A DNA stretch of 22,331 nt from a virus: positions 1 to 22,331 of the IMG/VR virus record IMGVR_UViG_3300010354_000743; one strand, written 5' to 3'. Under the pieces are notes generated by a model, which worked only from the letters and a program-made list of their open reading frames with translations, was not told the DNA's origin and ran no database searches. This document shows positions 8,701 through 15,165 of the stretch, in pieces. Numbering within the stretch: position 1 is the first letter of the stretch; the number at the start of each line of letters is the position of its first letter. The position numbers and the translations under genes are program-made.

Positions 8701-9923
8701 CCTAGCGCCCCTCCAATAGCAGTACCGACAGCATTTCCAACGGCACCAGCAGCTGCTCTTCCAGGTTTTTCTCTAAAAACAAATACACTAACTAAAAAGT
8801 CAACAATTGGACCAATTAAGGGAATTCTACCAAAACCTTTTGATATTCCTTTAACTGCGCCCTTAAATCCACCCTTTCCTAATGCTCTAGTCATTAGTCT
8901 TCCAGGAGCCTTTTGCACACCTTTTTTGAGAAGACTACTTCCACCTTTTTGCGCTAATCCTTCTCCCGCTTCCTGAGCGACAATTCTTCCAGACTTAATT
9001 GCTCTATCTACTGCTGCTTTTGCTTGCTGAGCAGTTTTACCATTCGCACGGGCATTTTCATAAATTCTAGCGGCATTATTACCATAACGTCTTTCAATTA
9101 ATTTTGATTGAGCATCTCTTCCAAGATAATTTCTAAGATTTACATTTGGTTTAGTAGATCCACCTCTTGGACCACCTCTTGGACCACCTCTTGGACCACC
9201 TCTTGGACCTCCACCTCCTTTTGGACGATTTAAACCTGGAATATTTTTTCCTTTAGATAATAAAATTCCTACAGCAATTGCGCCATTAATAAAAATGTTT
9301 AATTGCTTTGAAAACTCATCAAATTTTTTAGTTGCTTCCTTTCCACCAACCTTTCCAACTAATCCACGAACCTCATCATATTTTGTATAACTAAAGTCAA
9401 TAAAATTAACCAAAGAATTTAAAGTCGTATTCAAAACAGTATCAGCAAACTTTGTAATTGGTTTTATTGCAGAAACTACACCTTGAAGTTTACTTAAATT
9501 TTCTGGAGTAAAATATGTAAAAAATAGTTTTCCTAAAATTGTCCAGAATAAAAATCTTTTTATACTATCAAAAATTCCAATTTTTGGAAGATTAACTCCA
9601 GATATTCCTTTCTTACCTGCAACTTTTTTTTCTTCTAGTTTATCTTCCCTTCTTTTCCTTTTACTATACAACTCTTGTTTTTTCTTAAAAGACTCTGATT
9701 TTTTTGAAAGTAAAAGATTACTTTTCAACAACTTGTCTGTTGATATAACTTGTGTTTTTATATTGATAATTTTTTTTCTTACCACTAAAGATCCAGATTT
9801 TTCTTCCTTACTTTTTTGAAGTAGAGATTTTTTATCGGAAGAAACCTTTACTGTTTTATTAGAATATTTGACAATTGCAGATGAAGATGATCCTGGAAGT
9901 AATTTTTGAGTATTGATTGCCAT
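5772..9923 (-). CDS. Tape-measure-like tail protein with three peptidoglycan-hydrolase-like domains
   Basis: A 1383-aa modular tail protein. The N-terminus (1-110) is Lys/Ser-rich and helical. Residues 116-134 hold FLFWTILGKLFF, shared with the 887-aa neighbour. A GGPR repeat tract follows (about 239-254), then Gly/Ala-rich hydrophobic stretches (about 330-445). Domain A (about 680-830) is lysozyme/transglycosylase-like: IALIESKG with candidate catalytic E704, then GRYQMG and AGYTIANHRYL. Domain B (about 866-1020) is M23-like: H892-x3-D896 and H999-T-H1001 match the zinc-site pattern of lysostaphin-type peptidases. Domain C (about 1038-1240) is amidase_3-like: H1049, E1079/E1081, H1133 and E1203 in LLELGSLEN. 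Together these could cut glycan strands, peptide cross-links and the amide bond during injection. A strong GGAGGA ribosome site precedes the ATG, inside the end of the 887-aa gene. The tape-measure-like label rests on position and composition; it could instead be a hub or tail-tip lysin. Confidence 0.8.
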   Translation of the reverse strand: MAINTQKLLPGSSSSAIVKYSNKTVKVSSDKKSLLQKSKEEKSGSLVVRKKIINIKTQVISTDKLLKSNLLLSKKSESFKKKQELYSKRKRREDKLEEKKVAGKKGISGVNLPKIGIFDSIKRFLFWTILGKLFFTYFTPENLSKLQGVVSAIKPITKFADTVLNTTLNSLVNFIDFSYTKYDEVRGLVGKVGGKEATKKFDEFSKQLNIFINGAIAVGILLSKGKNIPGLNRPKGGGGPRGGPRGGPRGGPRGGSTKPNVNLRNYLGRDAQSKLIERRYGNNAARIYENARANGKTAQQAKAAVDRAIKSGRIVAQEAGEGLAQKGGSSLLKKGVQKAPGRLMTRALGKGGFKGAVKGISKGFGRIPLIGPIVDFLVSVFVFREKPGRAAAGAVGNAVGTAIGGALGTLIPIPFAGTWLGATGGAILGDILGRSLYDAMVGAPKDEPVQKAAGGGRIQTRGGKLVGGSAQRTLYIQGGNKNKKAKRSYIAPKTVPGKDVGGKKQIEKLYPNPKELSKPNPYKTLLKSSEQLKKAPSFLGLIMGAAVDATLGQRTSRQVFNQIGDGLSDLITTSAEKQTSMTLSTVTRAIAGLADGGKIPSNATPDAVNPQVQADLLGRAISNLVEKELNETLRTVRKGATGRDEMLERNQRGPGGPGGPGASGDYEGGGGDVPVAAPSELLKKELGVSESQWDLYRNSIALIESKGVYNIAGGSGGHYDGRYQMGADAKSDAAKILGIRNPGHDDSARQAFRKNSSFQEQMFAGYTIANHRYLMNSSKEYREANTERKLQILGYAHNQGWSGAKNWLETGEVGVDGFNTKGTKFTDLIKDNFNAQKSGGKLKVADGAVNLESAAPSPNSQEKAKYLLVMSGQAGYRQVKPGESAPTDYLHHGSEDVRGGLLVRDYGITSQIHGGSQMLEGEGAPLVVPLGIKAKAVVEGPHALRFEDIKTGKVIARYHHVENIPRSIDGKVLNGGTFFGTQGGRPGASSAYGSSSAVHTHLEGTSEWHKAFINTYAGGLDVTKTNLEQASKPKGGSTGEYDIIIPLDHVKPGNERLIPDKRGGNTFDAASKTGADGREREYQDSIAKYVAERLKKQGYRVKIMTPEEFGNYEDYDNFLVNQSKKGTSVIPFHLDANVRKGGKGFLARIQKDDAQDRALAEKLAPVLEKYSSIFKTAGGYHGIDTEQNRTIRLAGQAPAALLELGSLENLEELYGKNFTNHPQYKEFLNELTTAIASGVVKKEIQPERGSTHTIGEKSKLNGKSVLWNGTRWVPDNPVNQQTLFDLRVQQNRRQSQQASRRSAQIQADRPWWDKYGFFGGAAAERERRKKEQAKKDFERKNPGVKLYRQGGGSLDKYDNIGQYTSYGSSGVPIIMTKTVYVKV
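9160..9207 (+). repeat. 12-bp tandem repeat, four perfect copies
   Basis: The unit CCACCTCTTGGA (plus strand) occurs four times in a row inside the 1383-aa gene. On the coding strand it encodes a GGPR-type run joining the basic N-terminal part to the rest of the protein. Identical copies suggest recent slippage, so copy number may vary between relatives. It probably forms a flexible linker. Confidence 0.9.
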
Positions 9924-9927
9924 GAAA

Positions 9928-12591
9928 CTATCCTCCTATACCATAGTAAATACTCATAATTTTAGAACGAAATTCCATAGTATCACCATCCATTGGTTCA
10001 GATGGAACATTAGGAGCTTTTGGAGTTCCAAGTTTTCCAGCAAAACCACCTTTACGTCCAGCATCAATAACTTCACTTGGCAAATTAATTACTCCACCAA
10101 TACCATTAGTTAGAGGTCCAATATTTTTATTTCGATATCCTTTCTTTGCCCACATGGAGTCATAATCCATATTTGCAATTCTTGTTCTAATATCATCAAG
10201 TCCACCACTCTCAACAAATTGTTTAGGGAATATTTCATGATGTTCCCCAGGTTGAACCGCAACTTGTAAAAGTTGAGTATCTCCTCCAAATTTACTAGAT
10301 CTCTCGCCAGTTTGAGTAGTTACTGGACCACCAACTTCTCTCCTTTGTGGTTGAATTAATTTAATAAAGTTCTTCTTGGGCCTAGTATTTTGCGCCAAGA
10401 GAGATCCTCCATCCTGTTTTTTTAGAAAAGAATCATATCCGAGTTGAAGTGCCAATGCTCCCCAACCAATTGGTCCAGGAATCATCGAAAGAACAGAAAG
10501 TCCTGCCCCTGCCCAATCACCTTCTTTTACTCTCATACCAGCATCTATTGCACCTAAAGCAATACCAACTCCAGGTACGAATCTACCAGCAGTTTTTCCA
10601 AGACCTCTTGCTCCTTTAAGAGATGCTGTAGTATATCCCTTTGTCATTAACTGTTTTGCTTTTGCACTCTTAGAATATTTTCCTGTATTGATTTTATTCA
10701 TCAAACGCATACCCTTTGTTAGGGTTTGTGGTTTAACAATTTGTTCTGTTGCTCCAGGAAGTCTTAAAAAGGATCCAGATCCCATAGGAGCAGCAACATC
10801 AATAATATCTCCAGTTCCAGCAACTCCTCTATTAAAACCTCTTTCAAGCATTCCTCTACCCGCAGATGTAGAGCTGGTTGCAAATCTCTGTGCGACTGGT
10901 AAATCTGGAGTCATAAAAGCATTACGAGTCATGTAAATATTTTGAGGAGATCCAGATCTAAATCCAAGTCCTTTTTGCTGCCAATCTTTGTAAAGATTTG
11001 CTTGACGAATAGAAGAAGCAGCTTCTTTGGAAGTTCCATGATATCCCTTTCTTATTGTTCCCCCCAATCCCTTTCCTCTAATACCTTGGAAAGGTCTAGA
11101 AACTGCTTTTAAAACTCCTCTTCCAAATTGAGATGCTGTTTCCCACCAATTTTTATTTTGCGATTGTTTTTTGACTGTTCCACCGTCTTTAAATCTTTGT
11201 GGTTTTTCTAGATCAAAAGATTCTTTTTCAAAATCAATTTTAGGTTTTGCAATTTTGACTGAGGAATTTAGATAATCTCCAATTAAACCTCCTCCCTTTG
11301 CCAGTCTAATTCCATCGGACCATTTAGGAATATTAGCGCCAGGTCCACCATATAGAGCATTCAATCCCAATAAATTATTGGCACCAACTGCATCAACTGC
11401 TGCCTTATTCATTACAACCTCTCCAGGTTGTGCAGCAATCAATTGAGTATCTGGACCAGCTCCAGTAATTCTTACTCCACTATTTCTATTAATATTTCCA
11501 CCACTTGCAAATAAAGATGCTGCAGGAATATTTTTAACAAGTCCTCCAGTATTAAATAAGTGTCCTCCAAGTCCACCAGAACTTGCATAATCTAAAAATG
11601 ATTTTTGAGGACTTGGTTTTTCACCATAATCTGGTTTTAATTCTTTAAATTCTTTATCCTGTTTTTCTACTCTATCTCCCCAAGAACTTCCCGCCCAAGC
11701 AGCAAGAACTCCAGTTCCAATTGCTGCAGTAAGAGCAGGATTCATTGCAGCAAGAGCAATTAATCCTCTACCAAGTGTTCCAACAATTGTTGCAACAAAT
11801 CCCCCTAAAGGTGTGCAAAAAGCAAGAAACCCCGTAAGAATTGCAGGAAACCAATCCTTAACAAATCTGGTTAAACTTTGAACTTTTTTCTGATTGGCAG
11901 GATTTCCCATCCAATCAATTAATTTAAAAAATGTTTTTCCTAATAAAACCCAAAAAAGAAATTTAAAAATTCTATCAAAAATACTTTGAAAGGGAGCAAT
12001 AAGAGTTTTAGCAACTCCTTTTAAAGCAGATCCTAACCCACCTTTTTCTAAACTTTCTTCTTTTTGTCTTCTCCTTTCATTTTCCGATTTTTTTCTATCA
12101 GAATTTAAAGAATTATTTAAAATTTTATTTTGATCTTTTACAGAGGACGCAATAGACTGAAGACCTTTTTTAATATCCTCAAATAATTTAGATAGTGACA
12201 GTTGTTCTTTTTTAGTATTAGTTGTAGATTCTACTTTTTGATTTGGTTGTTTCTTTTCTGGTGCTTGAGGTAGTAACTTATTTTGAGGTATTGATTTTGG
12301 TTTTGGTGTTGCTGTCTTTTTAGTTGCCTTTAAAGTGGAAACATTACCGACATTTATTTTTTTACTCTTTGGTTTAAATCTGCCAGTTTTATTTCTTACT
12401 CTTTTAAACTCATTTCTCAGTAATTCTGCCTCTTCTGTAGGAATTTTACTCTTGGTCATCTGTGCAGAGACCAAAGCTTCCTTCAGAAGAGTTTTATATG
12501 TTCCATAATCTAAATCAAATATATCCTGAAGACCAAGCAGCCTTAGAATTCTTTCGTCAATAATTTCTGTGACTAAATTCTTAGCTGCCAT
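9928..12591 (-). CDS. Tape-measure-like tail protein containing an ART-like segment
   Basis: An 887-aa protein just downstream of gp26, the usual tape-measure position. Residues 1-80 are helical. Residues 80-200 are Lys/Gln/Ser-rich and probably coiled. Residues 202-222 hold FKFLFWVLLGKTFF, shared with the 1383-aa protein, followed by hydrophobic Gly/Ala helices to about 300. At about 390-418 is QPGEVVMNKAAVDAVG, a motif common in phage tape-measure proteins; a second PGE motif (VQPGEHHEIFP) lies at about 781-791. Residues about 505-625 resemble an ADP-ribosyltransferase fold: GYHGTS with H518, NIYMT with Y553 and ATEQIV with E616, an H-Y-E arrangement. A Gly/Ala hydrophobic stretch (VPGVGIALGA, MIPGPIGWGALAL) follows. 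The ATG lies 11 bases inside the preceding 60-aa frame. The tail role is likely; the enzyme domain is a pattern-based inference. It may be the counterpart of T4 gp29, though no residue-level similarity is obvious to me. Confidence 0.7.
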   Translation of the reverse strand: MAAKNLVTEIIDERILRLLGLQDIFDLDYGTYKTLLKEALVSAQMTKSKIPTEEAELLRNEFKRVRNKTGRFKPKSKKINVGNVSTLKATKKTATPKPKSIPQNKLLPQAPEKKQPNQKVESTTNTKKEQLSLSKLFEDIKKGLQSIASSVKDQNKILNNSLNSDRKKSENERRRQKEESLEKGGLGSALKGVAKTLIAPFQSIFDRIFKFLFWVLLGKTFFKLIDWMGNPANQKKVQSLTRFVKDWFPAILTGFLAFCTPLGGFVATIVGTLGRGLIALAAMNPALTAAIGTGVLAAWAGSSWGDRVEKQDKEFKELKPDYGEKPSPQKSFLDYASSGGLGGHLFNTGGLVKNIPAASLFASGGNINRNSGVRITGAGPDTQLIAAQPGEVVMNKAAVDAVGANNLLGLNALYGGPGANIPKWSDGIRLAKGGGLIGDYLNSSVKIAKPKIDFEKESFDLEKPQRFKDGGTVKKQSQNKNWWETASQFGRGVLKAVSRPFQGIRGKGLGGTIRKGYHGTSKEAASSIRQANLYKDWQQKGLGFRSGSPQNIYMTRNAFMTPDLPVAQRFATSSTSAGRGMLERGFNRGVAGTGDIIDVAAPMGSGSFLRLPGATEQIVKPQTLTKGMRLMNKINTGKYSKSAKAKQLMTKGYTTASLKGARGLGKTAGRFVPGVGIALGAIDAGMRVKEGDWAGAGLSVLSMIPGPIGWGALALQLGYDSFLKKQDGGSLLAQNTRPKKNFIKLIQPQRREVGGPVTTQTGERSSKFGGDTQLLQVAVQPGEHHEIFPKQFVESGGLDDIRTRIANMDYDSMWAKKGYRNKNIGPLTNGIGGVINLPSEVIDAGRKGGFAGKLGTPKAPNVPSEPMDGDTMEFRSKIMSIYYGIGG

Positions 12592-12763
12592 TACGCTTAC
12601 TCTTTTGCTCTTCTTCTTCTAGATGATTGCTTAATAAAGTTACATAAATGTCCCTTTCCCAAGGTATCATATTTTCAATTTCTGTCAATGAATATTTATG
12701 GTACTGCATTAACGAAAAATTAAGTTTATAATATCCCTCTAGATCCATATGGATCATACTCAT
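12581..12763 (-). CDS. Small tail-assembly protein overlapping gp26, possible -1 frameshift extension
   Basis: A 60-aa frame: an N-terminal segment HMDLEGYYKLNF, a helical MQYHKYSLTEIENMIPWERDIYVTLL and a charged LEEEEQKSKR end. Its ATG overlaps the gp26 TGA (ATGA), and its own end overlaps the 887-aa tape-measure-like start by 11 bases. It can be made alone by coupled initiation. It can also be made as a gp26 fusion, because the slippery heptamer T_TTT_TTC at 12766-12772 puts ribosomes into exactly this frame, reading CGG then this ATG. By position it corresponds to the T extension of lambda-type tail chaperones. T4 gene 51 is another possible counterpart, but T4 gp51 is much longer and I cannot show similarity. 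The gene is real given its conserved-looking WERDIY helix and tight packing. Confidence 0.65.
   Translation of the reverse strand: MSMIHMDLEGYYKLNFSLMQYHKYSLTEIENMIPWERDIYVTLLSNHLEEEEQKSKRNGS
12742..12755 (-). other. Hairpin 3' of the gp26 slippery site
   Basis: On the minus strand this reads GATCCATATGGATC, a perfect inverted repeat able to form a GATCC stem with an ATAT loop. It begins 10 bases after the end of the T_TTT_TTC heptamer, close to the spacing of frameshift-stimulating structures. The stem is short, so it would be a weak stimulator. Confidence 0.5.
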
Positions 12764-13479
12764 CCGAAAAAACTAGAAAGACCCTCCAGTACAACTTCAC
12801 TTTCAATGCCAGTATTTGGATTAGTAACGCTTACTTTATGAGTAAGTTTAGGCATAGTATCAAAAAACTTTTCAACTTCTTTAAATTGATTAGTATTCAT
12901 TTGATCAATAAAATCAACCAATTCTTTTTTAGTAACCTCAGAAGATGTCCAAACTTCTTCTTCAGTAAAAATTTTATTAATGCAAGTTGCAATCAATTCA
13001 AACGATTTTTCCATAGTATTTTCAGTTGACATATCAAAGTTATTTTTAATGAATTGATCTAAAGATGGATATGTCATTTCCATCATAATATTATCATCAA
13101 CTTTAATAGTTGTTGTATGCTCTGGGTTTTTTTCTACATTAATATCATCAATATTAATTTTAACAGGAACTGAAGTTTCATCATCATCTGGGCAAATAAT
13201 ATTAACTTCAATTTCTTCCCCAACAGATTTTCCGCGAATATTGAGAAACAGATATTCAATATCAAAAGTTGGTAATGACTCTACTTTAATACCTTTGGTT
13301 TCAATGCAATTTTTAATTACTGTTTTAATTGCAGTAGTAATTTGCTTTGGATCTTCACTTTCTAAAGCGATTACTAGAAGTTTTTCTTCTCTTACTAAAA
13401 ATGGTCTATACTTAATTTTTTGACCAGATGAAGGTAGATCCAACTCATAAGTTGGTGTAGAAATTTTTGGTAAAGGCAT
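12760..13479 (-). CDS. gp26: gp26-like baseplate hub/tail assembly protein
   Basis: A 239-aa protein matching the T4 gp26 (T4_baseplate) family in its layout. The N-terminus has MPLPKISTPTYELDLPSSGQ, then YRPFLVREEKLLVIALES and LPTFDIEYLFLNIRGKSVGE. A C-terminal helical part carries MEKSFELIATCINKIF and a LVDFIDQMNTNQFKEVEKFF helix. The order of N-terminal recognition segment, FLVREEK and FDIEYLFLNIR is strongly diagnostic of this family, whose members lie just before the hub and tape-measure genes. It probably acts in hub assembly, perhaps as a tail-assembly chaperone. A good AGGAG ribosome site lies just before the ATG (complement of 13483-13487), and an AATAAATA late-type element lies upstream. 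The last codons read AGT TTT TTC GGA TGA, a canonical slippery site. Confidence 0.85.
   Translation of the reverse strand: MPLPKISTPTYELDLPSSGQKIKYRPFLVREEKLLVIALESEDPKQITTAIKTVIKNCIETKGIKVESLPTFDIEYLFLNIRGKSVGEEIEVNIICPDDDETSVPVKINIDDINVEKNPEHTTTIKVDDNIMMEMTYPSLDQFIKNNFDMSTENTMEKSFELIATCINKIFTEEEVWTSSEVTKKELVDFIDQMNTNQFKEVEKFFDTMPKLTHKVSVTNPNTGIESEVVLEGLSSFFG
12766..12772 (-). other. Candidate -1 ribosomal frameshift site T_TTT_TTC
   Basis: In the gp26 frame the codons run AGT TTT TTC GGA TGA. The heptamer T_TTT_TTC fits the X_XXY_YYZ rule. After a -1 slip the frame reads TTT TTT CGG ATG, entering the 60-aa frame exactly at its ATG. The fusion would be about 299 aa. A hairpin follows 10 bases downstream. 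Confidence 0.6.
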
Positions 13480-13505
13480 AATCTCCTATACAATTCAGGT
13501 AATTT

Positions 13506-13513
13506 TATTTATT
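13506..13513 (-). promoter_or_regulatory. Candidate late promoter element AATAAATA
   Basis: The minus strand reads AATAAATA, fitting NATAAATA, in the 39-base gap between gp54 and gp26. It is 26 bases upstream of the gp26 ATG, followed by a good AGGAG site. This would allow late expression of gp26 and the tape-measure-like genes independent of gp54. Confidence 0.5.
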
Positions 13514-13518
13514 AGATA

Positions 13519-14673
13519 TTATTGAGATATTCTTCCTGCAAATTCAACTTTTCCGCCAGGGGCAGATGTAGCATCAAATCCTTGCTGCCTCATAATTGAA
13601 GCAGATCTCATTGCTTGTAATTCTGCTACATCATCATTAATAGTTGTTCTCTTAGGTTGTTGGAGTCCAGGTACAGCTGGAGCGTTAGGAGCTGGTTTTG
13701 TTGGGACTTTAGAAGCAGCGTTTCCACCTCTCTTAACTTTAATTAAAAATTTAGTAAATGAAAAAGATACTGTAACCTTTAATAACTGGGAAGATTCATA
13801 TGAAATTGGAATGGAATTAAGTCCTATTGGAAAAGCTTCAAAAAATTGATACTCTAATGTTGCTCCAGAATCAGACCTTCCCGTGTCTTTTTCAAATTTT
13901 GTAATATACAAACTATCGCATTTATATTCTTTTGGATAATTCATCCTATAAAAATAATTTGGGTTTGTAAATCCAGGTGATCCATGTTCACCTTCTACAC
14001 TTTCACTAACAATATAAGACATCCAACCTTCAAAAAATTTAATTGTAGTGTAATCTCTATCTACATAAAAAGTAAAATCTGCTCTATCATCATATAATCT
14101 TCTGTATGCATTTTTTTGTGTCACTCCATGAAAATCATTAGTAATTTCATGGGTAGCTAAAGTAGATCCTGGTAAAGATGCCTCGCAACATAAAAGCTGA
14201 ATATATTCAGTATTAACTGCATTATATGCTGCTCCAGCATAGTTTCCAGATTCTTTTCTTCCTTCCCAACCATCAACTGATTTTGGTGGTTGGAAGTTGC
14301 AAATAAAATGAGAAGTTGTTGCAGGTCTTAAAAGTATAGATTTAATATCTGCAACACTTTTTGGTTTTATTGATGCTCCTGCTCCTCCAGAACTAGAGGC
14401 ATTTGACTTTGGTTGTTGTGGTGCTGGTGCTAATGCATTAGCACCACTTAAATTTGGATTTAATTTACTTATAGATGGATCTACACTAAATTTATTATTA
14501 GCAGGATCAAAATAACCAGTACCCAGAGAAGAACCTAATTTTTGAGAATTGGCAGACTCTTGAATAAATCCACCACCTCCCCCAGGAGCATTTGCAGCAT
14601 TTATTTTTGCTTGGTCAGCTGGACTAGTAAAATCCGAAGAAAAATAAGAGTTTGTTGCTGATCCGCCTGCCAT
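13519..14673 (-). CDS. gp54: gp54-like baseplate tail-tube initiator
   Basis: A 384-aa protein. The first ~105 residues are Gly/Ala/Ser/Pro/Asn-rich and probably disordered. Residues about 105-330 look like a tail-tube-type beta-barrel fold: FICNFQPP, EYIQLLCCEASLPGSTLATH, GVTQKNAYRRLYDDRADFTF and YITKFEKDTG, ending with YQFFEAFPIGLNSIPISYES and LKVTVSFSFTKFLI. The FPxxLNSIPxSY type of ending and the strand preceding it occur in T4-like tube-related baseplate proteins. With the gp48-like gene elsewhere in the window, gp54 is the better match here. In T4, gp54 sits on the hub as the base on which tube polymerisation starts. Its start is 41 bases from the divergent gp4 gene. No clear ribosome site is seen. 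gp48 or another tube-related protein cannot be fully excluded. Confidence 0.7.
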   Translation of the reverse strand: MAGGSATNSYFSSDFTSPADQAKINAANAPGGGGGFIQESANSQKLGSSLGTGYFDPANNKFSVDPSISKLNPNLSGANALAPAPQQPKSNASSSGGAGASIKPKSVADIKSILLRPATTSHFICNFQPPKSVDGWEGRKESGNYAGAAYNAVNTEYIQLLCCEASLPGSTLATHEITNDFHGVTQKNAYRRLYDDRADFTFYVDRDYTTIKFFEGWMSYIVSESVEGEHGSPGFTNPNYFYRMNYPKEYKCDSLYITKFEKDTGRSDSGATLEYQFFEAFPIGLNSIPISYESSQLLKVTVSFSFTKFLIKVKRGGNAASKVPTKPAPNAPAVPGLQQPKRTTINDDVAELQAMRSASIMRQQGFDATSAPGGKVEFAGRISQ

Positions 14674-14674
14674 C

Positions 14675-14682
14675 TATAAATA
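14675..14682 (+). promoter_or_regulatory. Late promoter element TATAAATA for gp4 operon
   Basis: A perfect match to the T4 late promoter consensus TATAAATA, in the 41-base divergent gap between gp54 and gp4. It points toward gp4. Transcription would start near 14688, which puts any start codon upstream of that (such as TTG at 14652) outside the message. Confidence 0.75.
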
Positions 14683-14714
14683 TTCTTATTGATATACTAT
14701 GTATAAGAAATTTC

Positions 14715-15164
14715 GTGCGAAAAGAAAACAAATATCATCAGGGAAGATTTCACCCACAATACCCAGAAAAATATGTCGGAAATGCAAACAACATAATATA
14801 CAGATCTAGTTGGGAATTAAAATTCTTAAAGTGGTGCGATAGAAATTCAAATATTCTTCGTTATGGATCTGAAGAAATTTCTATACCATACTATGATCCC
14901 GTTAGAAAAAAAGTGAGAAGATATTATCCAGATGCTTTTGTTGAAATAATTCATAGAGATGGAAGAAAATGCAAGTATCTTGTTGAAATAAAACCCAAAA
15001 AACAAACTATACCACCCAAGCAAAAATCCAGAGCAACTAAATCTTACATCAATGAAGTTTATACTTATGCAACAAATGAAGCAAAATGGAAAGCTGCAAT
15101 AGAATTTTGTAAAGATAATTTGATGGAGTTTAAAATTATCACGGAAGAAGATTTAGGAATTTAA
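14715..15164 (+). CDS. gp4: gp4-like head completion protein
   Basis: With a GTG start at 14715 the product is 149 aa, close to T4 gp4 (150 aa). It has KYHQGRFHPQYPEKYVGN, IIYRSSWELKFLKWCDRN, SEEISIPYYDP and KYLVEIKPKKQTIPP, all typical of the gp4/gp50 head-completion family. That family has a nuclease-like core related to TnsA-type enzymes: E in SSWELK, D in the following YYPDAF strand and the E-x-K of VEIKPK. T4 gp4 closes the filled head before tail joining. The frame is open upstream to a TTG at 14652, but that would lie inside gp54 and before the late promoter at 14675-14682, so I reject the longer version. No strong ribosome site precedes the GTG, and an ATG at 14699 is in another frame, so the start stays uncertain. 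The following gene begins two bases after the stop. Confidence 0.85.
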   Translation: MRKENKYHQGRFHPQYPEKYVGNANNIIYRSSWELKFLKWCDRNSNILRYGSEEISIPYYDPVRKKVRRYYPDAFVEIIHRDGRKCKYLVEIKPKKQTIPPKQKSRATKSYINEVYTYATNEAKWKAAIEFCKDNLMEFKIITEEDLGI

Positions 15165-15165
15165 A

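Noticed and set aside
9160-9207. Possible CRISPR-like repeat
   Set aside because: The repeats are directly adjacent 12-base units with no spacers and they code in frame for GGPR units.
12661-12720. CATAAATA on the minus strand inside the 60-aa gene
   Set aside because: It matches the late-promoter pattern but sits within coding sequence in AT-rich DNA, with no gap or start nearby to support it.
14652-14714. Upstream extension of gp4 from a TTG start
   Set aside because: It overlaps the gp54 start, precedes the late promoter and adds residues not seen in gp4 proteins, whereas the GTG start gives the T4-like length.
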